A DNA stretch of 64,000 nt from Martinezella tropici. GTDB taxonomy: Bacteria > Pseudomonadota > Alphaproteobacteria > Rhizobiales > Rhizobiaceae. The DNA is taken from the NCBI RefSeq assembly GCF_003287875.1, contig NZ_QMKK01000048.1:124001-188000 (forward strand), given 5' to 3'. Each line of letters starts with the position of its first letter. Position 1 is the stretch's first letter. The position numbers were made by a program, and so were the translations under genes. The notes under the pieces were generated by a model that did not search any database, was not told the origin of the DNA, and worked only from the letters and a program-made list of their open reading frames with translations. Shown here piece by piece: positions 8,584 to 16,369 of the stretch.

Positions 8584-9633
8584 ATGAATCAGGAAAAGAT
8601 TCCCGCCACCGTCATCACCGGCTTCCTGGGAGCCGGCAAGACGACGATGATCCGCAACCTCCTGCAGAATGCCGGCGGCAAGAAGATCGCGCTGATCATC
8701 AACGAATTCGGCGATCTCGGCGTCGATGGCGACGTTCTGAAGGGGTGCGGCGCGGAGAACTGCACGGAAGACGACATCATCGAGCTCACCAACGGCTGCA
8801 TCTGCTGCACTGTCGCCGATGATTTCATTCCCACCATGACGAAACTGCTGGAGCGCGATGCGCGCCCGGATCACATCGTCATCGAAACATCGGGCCTCGC
8901 GCTGCCGCAGCCGCTGGTCGCCGCCTTCAACTGGCCCGACATTCGCACCCATGTCACGGTCGACGGCGTCATCACTGTCGTTGACAGCGCCGCCGTTGCC
9001 GCCGGCCGCTTCGCCGACGATCACGACGCTGTCGAGGCTGCCCGCGTCGAGGACGACTCGCTGGACCACGAAAGCCCGATCGAGGAACTGTTCGAAGATC
9101 AGCTGACCTGTGCCGATCTGATCGTGCTCAACAAGACCGATCTGATCGACGTCGACGGACTCGGCCGTGTGCGCGCCGAGGTCGCCTCGCGCACCGCCCG
9201 CAAGCCGATAATCATCGAGGCGAAGAATGGTGACGTGCCCGCTGCCGTCCTGCTCGGCCTCGGCATTGGCACGGAAGACGATATCGTCAACCGCAAATCC
9301 CATCATGAACTGGAGCATGAGGACGGCACGCCGCATGACCACGACGAATTCGACAGCTTCGTCGTCGAACTCGGCCCGATTGCCGATCCGGCCGCCTTCG
9401 TCGATGCGCTGAAGCGCGTGATTGCGGAGCATGATGTGCTGCGCCTCAAGGGCTTCGTCGATGTCCCCGGCAAGCCTATGCGCCTGCAGCTTCAGGCCGT
9501 CGGCAGTCGCATCGACACCTATTTCGATCGCGCCTGGACGCCGGGTGAAGCGCGCGCGACCCGGCTCGTGGTGATCGGCCTGCACGAGATGGACGAGACG
9601 ATCGTTCGCAAAGCGATTGAAGCGCTGGTCTGA
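8584..9633 (+). CDS. cobW: CobW, COG0523 G3E GTPase of the cobalamin pathway
   Basis: A 349-residue metal-handling GTPase. The P-loop GFLGAGKTT lies at residues 13-21 and the metal-binding CxCC motif (TNGCICCTVADD) about 50 residues later. A His-rich stretch (HHELEHEDGTPHDHDEFD) near residue 245 and the CobW C-terminal domain follow. CobW is needed in aerobic cobalamin synthesis, most likely for cobalt supply to the CobNST chelatase. The ATG at 8584 has AAGGG upstream; a TTG three codons earlier overlaps the cobP stop and is less likely. A palindromic repeat separates it from cobN. Confidence 0.95.
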   Translation: MNQEKIPATVITGFLGAGKTTMIRNLLQNAGGKKIALIINEFGDLGVDGDVLKGCGAENCTEDDIIELTNGCICCTVADDFIPTMTKLLERDARPDHIVIETSGLALPQPLVAAFNWPDIRTHVTVDGVITVVDSAAVAAGRFADDHDAVEAARVEDDSLDHESPIEELFEDQLTCADLIVLNKTDLIDVDGLGRVRAEVASRTARKPIIIEAKNGDVPAAVLLGLGIGTEDDIVNRKSHHELEHEDGTPHDHDEFDSFVVELGPIADPAAFVDALKRVIAEHDVLRLKGFVDVPGKPMRLQLQAVGSRIDTYFDRAWTPGEARATRLVVIGLHEMDETIVRKAIEALV

Positions 9634-9654
9634 TCGATGTCCCGATTTTGCTGT

Positions 9655-9848
9655 GCGATACCCCCCTCTGTCCCTTGCGGGACATCTCCCCCACAAGGGG
9701 GGAGATTGGGAACTCACGACTACGTTTTTGCGAAACGGCTGACTACCGAGGTTTTAGTGGCTTCGAATGGTCGATGGGGTGAGGCATGGCACCAAACAAT
9801 TTCCCCCTTTGTGGGGGAGATGTCCCGGAGGGACAGGGGGGGGTATGC
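9655..9848. repeat. Paired-arm palindromic element between cobW and cobN
   Basis: Two inverted arms of about 50 bases (about 9655-9710 and 9798-9848) flank about 85 bases of unrelated sequence. The left arm reads outwards-in as a C-run, then TGTCCCTTGCGGGACA, then TCTCCCCCACAAGGGGGGAGA; each of these is a small hairpin, and the right arm is the mirror image. This layout matches the mosaic palindromic elements (RIME-like) scattered in rhizobial genomes. A second copy lies inside cobN at 12105-12302. Confidence 0.85.
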
Positions 9849-9869
9849 CGCCGCATACTCTAAGATCTA

Positions 9870-12800
9870 ATGCATCTCCTCCTGGCACAGAAGGGAACGA
9901 TCAGCGACGGTGAGGAGGCGATCGATCTCGGGCAGTCGCCCGGCGATATCCTTTTTCTGTCGGCTGCCGATACCGAGCTTGCGGCGATTGCCGCAGCGCA
10001 TGGCGAGGGCGACCGTTCCCTTCGGCTTGCGAGCCTGATGAGCCTCAAGCATCCGATGTCCGTCGATACCTATATCGACAGGACAGCGCGGCACGCGAAG
10101 CTCATCATCGTGCGGGCGCTGGGAGGGGCGAGCTACTTCCATTATGCTCTGGAAGCGCTGCATGCCTGCGCGGCGCGCCAGGGCGCCTTGATTGCGGTGC
10201 TGCCGGGGGATTCGAAGCCGGATCCGGGACTGACGCCATTTTCCAACGTCGCGCTCGATGATCTCAACGCGCTCTGGTCCTATCTGATCGAGGGCGGGGA
10301 GACGAATTCGCGGGCGTTTCTTGGCTATGCCGAAGCTATGCTCTCGGGTGCCGAGAAGCCGATCCCTGCCGTACCGTTGATGAAGGGCGGCATATGGTGG
10401 CCGGGCCGGGGCGTGATCGGCGTGGAGGAGTGGCGGAGGGTTTTCAATTTGGGGGTGGTCGTCCCGGAGGGACTCGAACCTCCGACCGTCGCTATTTCTT
10501 TCTACCGCGCCCTCGTCCAGAGCGGTGAAACCAAGCCCGTCGAGGCCATGATAGAGGCGCTCATTGCCGAGGGCATGCGGCCGTTGCCGGTCTTTGCCTA
10601 TAGCCTGAAGGACGCCGTGTCCGTCGGCATTCTCGAAAGTGTCTTTACCGAGCTGAAGCCGGCAGTGGTCATCAACGCGACAGGCTTTGCCGTTTCGGCG
10701 CCGGGTGCGGATCGTCAGGCGACGGTGCTGGAAACCAACGACGCTGTCGTTCTGCAGGCTATCTTCTCGGCTTCATCGAAGGAGGCGTGGGAGGCATCTT
10801 CGCAGGGGCTTTCGGCCCGCGATCTCGGCATGAACGTGGCTTTGCCCGAGGTCGATGGCCGTGTTCTTGCGCGCGCTGTGTCCTTCAAGGCTGCGGCTCA
10901 TTACGACGAGCGGGTCGAAGCCAATATCGTCGCCAGCGAGCCGCTTGCGGATCGCATGCGCTACACGGCGCGGCTCGCGGCCAATTGGGCGCGGCTGCGC
11001 AATACGCTGCCTAAAGATCGCCGCGTCGCGCTTATTATGGCGAACTATCCCAATCGCGATGGGCGCTTGGGTAATGGCGTCGGGCTCGATACTCCGGCCG
11101 GTACGATCGAGGTGCTGAAGGCGATGCAGGCGGCAGGCTACGGCGTTGCCGATCTGCCTGCCGACGGCGATGCACTGATGCGGCATCTGGCGGAAGGTCC
11201 GACGAATTCGGGGCATGATGGGCGCGTCGTTCGCGAGAGGCTTTCCTTTAGCGACTACAAGGATTTCTTCTCGTCGCTTCCCAAACAGATTCAGGATGAA
11301 ATCACGGCGCGCTGGGGCGATCCGGCGGTGGATCCTTACGCGTTCGATGGCGGCTTTGCGCTACCGTTCGCCCGCTTCGGGGACGTGCTTGTCGGCATTC
11401 AGCCGGCGCGCGGCTACAACATCGATCCCAAGGAGAGTTACCACTCTCCCGATCTCGTGCCGCCGCACGGCTATCTCGCCTTCTATGCCTTCCTTCGCCG
11501 TTCCTTCGATGCGCATGCGGTCATCCACATGGGCAAGCACGGCAATCTCGAATGGCTGCCGGGCAAGGCGCTGGCGCTGTCGGAAAGCTGCTACCCGGAA
11601 GCGATCCTCGGGCCGCTGCCGAACCTTTATCCCTTCATCGTCAACGATCCCGGCGAGGGTACGCAGGCCAAGCGCCGCACGAGCGCCGTCATCATCGATC
11701 ATCTGACGCCGCCGCTGACGCGCGCCGAAAGCTATGGCCCGCTGAAGGACCTTGAGGCGCTCGTCGACGAATATTACGAGGCTTCGGGCGGCGATCCCCG
11801 CCGCATCCGTCTGCTCCGCAAGCAGATCCTCGATCTCGTCGCCGATATCGGGCTGGATCAGGATGCGGGTATTGCCAAGGGCGAGGGCGAAGACGAGGCC
11901 TTGCGCAAGCTTGACGCCTATCTCTGCGACCTCAAGGAAATGCAGATCCGCGACGGCCTGCACATCTTCGGCGTTTCGCCGTCCGGACGGCTGCTGACGG
12001 ATTTGACGGTGGCGCTGGCAAGGGTGCCGCGCGGAGTGGGCGAGGGTGGCGATCAGAGTTTGCAGCGGGCGATTGCGTGGGATGCTTTTGAGGGTGTGGA
12101 GCGTGCGATACCCCCCTCTGTCAGCTTTGCTGACATCTCCCCCACAAGGGGAGAGATTGGAGGGAGTATGCCGCTTGGTTCCTTTGCCTCTCCATCAACA
12201 GTATCAGCGGCTTCGATCTCGCTTCGGACGGAGGAGGTGCCGCGAGCGAACAATCTCCCCCCTTGTGGGGGAGATGTCCCGAAAGGGACAGAGGGGGGTA
12301 TCTCTCCACATAAGCCATTTGATCCGCTTGACTGCGACATGGCCGCCGAATGGACCGGCCCGCGCCCCTTCATCCTGCAGGATGCTTCCGATACCCCCTG
12401 GCGCACTCAGGGCGACACTGTCGAGCGCATCGAACTCCTGGCCGCGAAGCTCGTGGATGGCGAAACAGCCTGCCCTGAAAGTTGGCCAAACACCCGCATG
12501 GTTCTCGGCGAGATTGCCTCAAAACTCCAGCCCTCCATCCTCGCTTGCGGCGATGCCGAAATTTCGGCCCTGCTCAAGGGGCTCGATGGCCGTTTCGTAC
12601 CTCCCGGCCCATCCGGTGCGCCGACACGCGGGCGGCCGGATGTTCTGCCGACAGGGCGGAATTTCTATTCGGTCGATAGTCGTGCGGTTCCGACGCCGGC
12701 CGCCTATGAGCTTGGCAGGAAATCGGCTGAATTGCTGATCCGCCGTTACGTTCAGGACCATGGCGAATGGCCCGTTTCCTTCGGCCTGACGGCATGGGGC

Positions 12801-13850
12801 ACATCGAACATGCGCACGGGTGGCGACGATATCGCGCAGGCGCTGGCGCTGATCGGCGTCAAGCCCGTCTGGGACATGACCTCGCGGCGCGTCACCGGCT
12901 ATGAGATCATTCCGCCGGCCATGCTCCGGCGGCCGCGTGTCGATGTCACGCTGCGCATCTCCGGCTTCTTCCGTGATGCCTTTCCCGAACAGATCGCCTT
13001 GTTCGACAAGGCCATCCGCGCGGTCGGCATGCTCGATGAAGATGCGGCGGACAATCCGATTGCGGCGCGTATGCGCGGCGAGATCGCGCGGCTCGAAGCT
13101 GCCGGCCTCGACGCTGCCTCTGCCAGCCGCAGGGCTGGTTATCGCGTCTTCGGTTCCAAGCCTGGGGCTTATGGCGCCGGTCTGCAGGCGCTTATCGACG
13201 AGAAGGGATGGGAGCGGCGTGCGGATTTGGCCGAAGCTTATCTCGTATGGGGAAGCTATGCCTATGGCGCCGGCGAGGAAGGAAGGGCCGAGCGTGGCGT
13301 CTTCGAAGAGCGGTTGCGTTCGATCCAGGCGGTCGTGCAGAACCAGGACAATCGCGAACACGATCTGCTCGACAGCGACGATTATTATCAGTTCGAGGGC
13401 GGCATGGCGGCGGCGGCCGAGCAGCTTGGCGGCGCGCGTCCTTCGATCTATCACAACGACCATTCGAGGCCGGAAAAGCCGGTGATCCGCTCGCTTGAAG
13501 AGGAGATTGGCCGGGTCGTGCGCGGGCGGGTCGTCAATCCCAAGTGGATCGAGGGCATCATGCGTCACGGCTACAAGGGCGCCTTCGAGATCGCTGCAAC
13601 GGTGGACTATCTTTTTGCCTTTGCCGCGACGACGGGCGTTGTCGGCAATCATCACTTCGAGGCCGTCTACCAGGCTTTTGTCGTCGATCAGCATGTGCGC
13701 GATTTCATGGCGGAGAAGAACCCGGCGGCGCTGAGGGAGATGCGGGAACGTCTGCTGGAGGCAATCGATCGCAAGCTCTGGACGCCGAGAAGCAATTCGG
13801 CGCGGTTCGATCTCGAAAGCCTGGATAAGGGCAATGAGGCGGCGGAATGA
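9870..13850 (+). CDS. cobN: Cobaltochelatase large subunit CobN
   Basis: A 1326-residue subunit of the ATP-dependent CobNST cobalt chelatase, which inserts Co2+ into hydrogenobyrinic acid a,c-diamide. It is homologous to BchH/ChlH: conserved blocks include VVPPHGYLAFYAFLR-type sequence near residue 530, IHMGKHGNLEWLPGKALALS near 552, NDPGEGTQAKRRTSAVIIDH, and in the C-terminal half RPDVLPTGRNFYSVD, TAWGTSNMRTGGDDIAQAL and NQDNREHDLLDSDDYYQFEG. The ATG start MHLLLAQKG fits the family. Two stretches are foreign to the protein: residues about 746-811, encoded by a palindromic repeat, and about 196-206, encoded by an antisense tRNA-like patch. Both keep the frame and fall in variable linkers, so the enzyme is probably active. 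It ends with an ATGA overlap with the cupin gene. Confidence 0.96.
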   Translation: MHLLLAQKGTISDGEEAIDLGQSPGDILFLSAADTELAAIAAAHGEGDRSLRLASLMSLKHPMSVDTYIDRTARHAKLIIVRALGGASYFHYALEALHACAARQGALIAVLPGDSKPDPGLTPFSNVALDDLNALWSYLIEGGETNSRAFLGYAEAMLSGAEKPIPAVPLMKGGIWWPGRGVIGVEEWRRVFNLGVVVPEGLEPPTVAISFYRALVQSGETKPVEAMIEALIAEGMRPLPVFAYSLKDAVSVGILESVFTELKPAVVINATGFAVSAPGADRQATVLETNDAVVLQAIFSASSKEAWEASSQGLSARDLGMNVALPEVDGRVLARAVSFKAAAHYDERVEANIVASEPLADRMRYTARLAANWARLRNTLPKDRRVALIMANYPNRDGRLGNGVGLDTPAGTIEVLKAMQAAGYGVADLPADGDALMRHLAEGPTNSGHDGRVVRERLSFSDYKDFFSSLPKQIQDEITARWGDPAVDPYAFDGGFALPFARFGDVLVGIQPARGYNIDPKESYHSPDLVPPHGYLAFYAFLRRSFDAHAVIHMGKHGNLEWLPGKALALSESCYPEAILGPLPNLYPFIVNDPGEGTQAKRRTSAVIIDHLTPPLTRAESYGPLKDLEALVDEYYEASGGDPRRIRLLRKQILDLVADIGLDQDAGIAKGEGEDEALRKLDAYLCDLKEMQIRDGLHIFGVSPSGRLLTDLTVALARVPRGVGEGGDQSLQRAIAWDAFEGVERAIPPSVSFADISPTRGEIGGSMPLGSFASPSTVSAASISLRTEEVPRANNLPPCGGDVPKGTEGGISPHKPFDPLDCDMAAEWTGPRPFILQDASDTPWRTQGDTVERIELLAAKLVDGETACPESWPNTRMVLGEIASKLQPSILACGDAEISALLKGLDGRFVPPGPSGAPTRGRPDVLPTGRNFYSVDSRAVPTPAAYELGRKSAELLIRRYVQDHGEWPVSFGLTAWGTSNMRTGGDDIAQALALIGVKPVWDMTSRRVTGYEIIPPAMLRRPRVDVTLRISGFFRDAFPEQIALFDKAIRAVGMLDEDAADNPIAARMRGEIARLEAAGLDAASASRRAGYRVFGSKPGAYGAGLQALIDEKGWERRADLAEAYLVWGSYAYGAGEEGRAERGVFEERLRSIQAVVQNQDNREHDLLDSDDYYQFEGGMAAAAEQLGGARPSIYHNDHSRPEKPVIRSLEEEIGRVVRGRVVNPKWIEGIMRHGYKGAFEIAATVDYLFAFAATTGVVGNHHFEAVYQAFVVDQHVRDFMAEKNPAALREMRERLLEAIDRKLWTPRSNSARFDLESLDKGNEAAE
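10456..10487 (-). other. tRNA 3'-end-like fragment embedded antisense in cobN
   Basis: Read on the minus strand, these 32 bases look like the variable loop, T-arm and acceptor end of a tRNA: GGTC, then GGAGG-TTCGAGT-CCCTCC, then an acceptor strand ending in ACCA. The T-stem has a mismatch or one extra C, and no anticodon or D-arm is present upstream, so it is not a functional tRNA. On the plus strand it encodes VVVPEGLEPPT of CobN, a string typical of translated antisense tRNA ends. Confidence 0.5.
12105..12302. repeat. Paired-arm palindromic element inserted in frame within cobN
   Basis: Same architecture as the element at 9655-9848. The left arm (12105-about 12160) begins GCGATACCCCCCTCTGTC, and the mirror-image right arm (about 12251-12302) ends GACAGAGGGGGGTATC; both hold the ACAAGGGG/CCCCTTGT hairpin. 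The middle 90 bases are not shared in an obvious way. The total of about 198 bases is a multiple of three, has no stop in the cobN frame and encodes a low-complexity Pro/Ser/Gly segment containing NLPPCGGDVPKGTEGG. Confidence 0.88.
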
Positions 13851-14446
13851 GTCCGGTCGCCGAGCTTCTGGTTGCTTTTCGAGATTACCTGCTGTCGCGT
13901 AGCGACCTGATGCTTCAGCATTTTATCCAAGGTTTTGACTGGCCGGCTGAAGAGCGGGTGCTAGCACCGCGCGATCTGCCGGTCGTTACCTATCTCCGCG
14001 AGTTAGAGCGACCGGTCGATGGGGCGGAAGGCGCTCTTTTCGAGAAGCTTTCGAATGCGGCGGCTATGCTGCATTGGGCCCAGACCTACAGCATCACAGA
14101 TTTCGGTGCGGATTTCCTGCAGAGATATGGCTGGGTCGAGTTGTTCGGCACGCGCGGACATTTCGCAAGCGAAGAGATGGCCGGCGGTTTCCTGCTGCTC
14201 GGTCCCGGTGTGCATTACCCGGATCATCATCACGAAGCGGAAGAGATCTATATTCCGCTGACAGACGGTTCGCTCTGGAGCAAGGACGCGCAGCCATTCC
14301 TGCCGCGCTGGTCGGGCGAGATCATCCATCATCCCTCCAACATCCGCCACGCCATGCGCACGGAAGACCAGCCGCTTGTCGCGCTCTACCTTTGGCGCGG
14401 CGGGCCGCTGGCACAGAAAACGATCATATCAGGGAGAATGCAATGA
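13847..14446 (+). CDS. Cupin-fold metalloprotein resembling the DMSP-lyase family, within the cob operon
   Basis: A 199-residue cytoplasmic protein with a helical N-terminal half and a single cupin domain in the C-terminal half. Cupin motif 1 is intact: G121, H127, H129, E133 and G141 in GVHYPDHHHEAEEIYIPLTD. Motif 2 follows with G157, P163 and H168 in GEIIHHPSNIRHAMRT. So a 3-His/1-Glu metal site is predicted. The overall pattern resembles the DddL/DddQ/DddW-type DMSP lyase family, but that activity is not expected in a cobalamin operon. It overlaps cobN and cobO by ATGA at both ends, so it is co-translated with them; a role in cobalt or corrinoid handling is an inference only. Confidence 0.8.
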   Translation: MSPVAELLVAFRDYLLSRSDLMLQHFIQGFDWPAEERVLAPRDLPVVTYLRELERPVDGAEGALFEKLSNAAAMLHWAQTYSITDFGADFLQRYGWVELFGTRGHFASEEMAGGFLLLGPGVHYPDHHHEAEEIYIPLTDGSLWSKDAQPFLPRWSGEIIHHPSNIRHAMRTEDQPLVALYLWRGGPLAQKTIISGRMQ

Positions 14447-15087
14447 GCGACGAATTGGCCGAAACCGGTGCGGGCGCGCCGAAGAACGACGATGCCCGTC
14501 ACGCCGACAAGATGGCCAAGAAGAAGGCCGCGCGCGACAAGATTATGGCGACCAAGACCGACGAGAAGGGACTGATCATCGTCCATACAGGCAAGGGCAA
14601 GGGAAAATCCTCCTCCGCTTTCGGGATGATCTTCCGCCACATCGCTCATGGAAAGCCGAGTGCGGTGGTGCAGTTCATCAAGGGTGCCATGTGGACCGGC
14701 GAGCGCGACCTCATCGAGAAGCATTTTTCCGATCTTTGCCAGTTCCATACGATGGGTGAGGGCTTCACCTGGGAAACACAGGACCGCGCCCGCGACGTGG
14801 CCGCGGCCTCTGCCGCCTGGGAAAAGGCCAAGGAGCTGATCCGGGACGAGCGCAACTCCATGGTGCTGCTGGACGAGATCAATATCGCGCTACGCTACGA
14901 CTACCTCGATATCAACGAAGTGCTTGAGTTCCTCAAGAATGAGAAGCCCTACATGACCCATGTGGTTCTGACCGGGCGCAACGCCAAGGAAGAATTGATC
15001 GAGATCGCCGATCTCGTCACCGAGATGGAATTGATCAAGCATCCCTTCCGCTCGGGTATCAAGGGGCAGCCTGGCGTCGAGTTCTGA
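14443..15087 (+). CDS. cobO: Corrinoid (cob(I)yrinic acid a,c-diamide) adenosyltransferase CobO
   Basis: A 214-residue CobA/BtuR/CobO-type adenosyltransferase which moves the 5'-deoxyadenosyl group of ATP to cobalt(I). The unusual P-loop THTGKGKGKSSSAFG-type motif (here VHTGKGKGKSSSAFG) lies near residue 50, and the family motifs QFIKGAMWTGE, LLDEINIALRYDYL and HVVLTGRNAKEELIEIADL follow. A charged Lys/Ala-rich N-terminal extension of about 45 residues is normal for the CobO branch. The ATG at 14443 overlaps the cupin stop and has AGGGAGA upstream. It ends the riboswitch-controlled operon; the next gene is on the other strand. Confidence 0.96.
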   Translation: MSDELAETGAGAPKNDDARHADKMAKKKAARDKIMATKTDEKGLIIVHTGKGKGKSSSAFGMIFRHIAHGKPSAVVQFIKGAMWTGERDLIEKHFSDLCQFHTMGEGFTWETQDRARDVAAASAAWEKAKELIRDERNSMVLLDEINIALRYDYLDINEVLEFLKNEKPYMTHVVLTGRNAKEELIEIADLVTEMELIKHPFRSGIKGQPGVEF

Positions 15088-15102
15088 TCGTTTCCCAGGC
15101 GT

Positions 15103-15906
15103 TCAATCGCCCAGCAGCATCGCCTTCAGAGCTTCTGCCGTCTGCGAGTTCGCGGGAAAGAACGATTCGATTGCGAGTTCCGAAAGCGTGACGTCGACGG
15201 GCGTTCCGAAGACGGTCGTGGTCGAGATGAAGGAGAGCTGGCCTGCCTCGGTGACAAGTTCGAGGGGCACGGCGATGCCGGCAAAATCCCGTTCCGGAGC
15301 CACCGATTTCGGTGCCGCAGGTGCGGGGTAGGCCAACAATTCCTCAAGCAGTTTTGTCAGAACGGGATCGCCGGTTGCCGATATCTGCTGGCGAAGGCGT
15401 TCCAATAGATGCGCACGCCATTCGGAGAGGTTGGCGATCCGAGGCGCCAGGCCATGCGGATGCAGGCTTAGACGCAGGACATTGATCGGTCCTTCGGTCA
15501 GCGAGGTATCGGTCACGCTGGCAAGCAGCGGTGCGACGGCGGCATTGGCAGCGATCAGCGTCCAATGCCGGTCGACGGCCAGAGCCGGGAAGGGTTCGTG
15601 CCCCTTCAGGAGCATGTCGATGGCGCGGCGTGCCGGAGCAAGCGCCGGATCATTCAGTTTGCGCTCCGGAAAGACCGGGGCAAATCCGGCAGCGAGGAGC
15701 ATCGGATTGCGTTCGCGCAATGGTACGCCGAGCCGTTCGGCGAGATGCATCAGCATCTCGCGGCTTGGAAGCGCCCGCCCGCTCTCGATGAAGCTCAGAT
15801 GTCGCTGCGATATATCAGCTTCAAGGGCGAATTCGAGCTGGCTCAGGCGGCGGCGCTGCCGCCATTCGCGCAGATGGTCGCCGAGAGAGCGGGCCGGGTT
15901 CATCAT
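15103..15906 (-). CDS. XRE-family transcriptional regulator with MmyB-like ligand domain
   Basis: A 267-residue regulator. Residues about 8-65 are a Cro/C1-type helix-turn-helix (LREWRQRRRLSQLEFALEAD, then SQRHLSFIESGRALPSREML). Residues about 95-260 match the MmyB-like C-terminal region (ALAVDRHWTLIAANAAVAPL), thought to bind a small, perhaps acyl-type, ligand. Two adjacent ATGs are possible starts. Its first bases overlap the stop of the NTF2-like gene, so the two form an operon; it may control that gene. No connection with the flanking cob genes is visible. Confidence 0.88.
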   Translation of the reverse strand: MMNPARSLGDHLREWRQRRRLSQLEFALEADISQRHLSFIESGRALPSREMLMHLAERLGVPLRERNPMLLAAGFAPVFPERKLNDPALAPARRAIDMLLKGHEPFPALAVDRHWTLIAANAAVAPLLASVTDTSLTEGPINVLRLSLHPHGLAPRIANLSEWRAHLLERLRQQISATGDPVLTKLLEELLAYPAPAAPKSVAPERDFAGIAVPLELVTEAGQLSFISTTTVFGTPVDVTLSELAIESFFPANSQTAEALKAMLLGD

Positions 15907-16268
15907 GCGGCAACCGGCAGCTGGTCGATAAAGCCGTGAACGGATTTCAGTCGCTCGCCTTCGAGGATGGCGAAATCCGTGCCCTTGATCAGCGGTTCGG
16001 CATCGGCCGGACCGAAGCCCCAGGAGAAGCGAAGATTGTCGCCGTGGCGATCGCCGTTCGTGATGAGTGTGAAGCGGAAGCCGGGGAAGCGCTCGTGCGC
16101 CGCCGTGACCAGCGCGTGGATTTCTTCACGATTGTCCGCGTGCATCATCGGGTCGACATAGCTGCAGTCTTCCGTCCATGCCTCGGCAATGAGCGCGCGG
16201 CGACGTTCGGCGTCGGCCTCGTTCCAGATGGCGATATAGCGGTCTGCAATGGTGTTCGCGTCAGTCAT
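15903..16268 (-). CDS. NTF2/SnoaL-like small protein
   Basis: A 121-residue single-domain protein with the alpha+beta cone signature of the NTF2-like superfamily: an N-terminal helix (IADRYIAIWNEADAERRRAL), WTEDCSYVDPMMHADNREEI, then strands ending in LKSVHGFIDQLP. Such proteins are isomerase-like or binding proteins and the substrate cannot be told from sequence. No signal peptide. It is transcribed first in a two-gene operon with the XRE regulator, overlapping it by four bases, a typical arrangement for a regulator with its target. Confidence 0.8.
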   Translation of the reverse strand: MTDANTIADRYIAIWNEADAERRRALIAEAWTEDCSYVDPMMHADNREEIHALVTAAHERFPGFRFTLITNGDRHGDNLRFSWGFGPADAEPLIKGTDFAILEGERLKSVHGFIDQLPVAA

Positions 16269-16369
16269 CGGTCAACTCCTTTGGATCGCCTGAACCGTTC
16301 AGGCAGGGCGATCATCGGCGCGTACCGAAGCACTATCAATTACGTCGGAGGTAATCAAAGGCGCGTTTC

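Noticed and set aside
10456..10487. A functional tRNA gene
   Set aside because: Only the T-arm and acceptor end are recognisable, the T-stem is imperfect, and the rest is conserved CobN coding sequence.
12519..13694. Long open frame antisense to cobN, and similar long antisense frames opposite cobW, fabF2, adh, uvrB and others
   Set aside because: These are by-products of high GC content in strongly coding regions; they lack ribosome binding sites and domain features.
13847..14446. Calling the cupin a DMSP lyase
   Set aside because: Only the fold and metal motif are visible; the operon context is cobalamin synthesis and no DMSP-catabolic gene is near.
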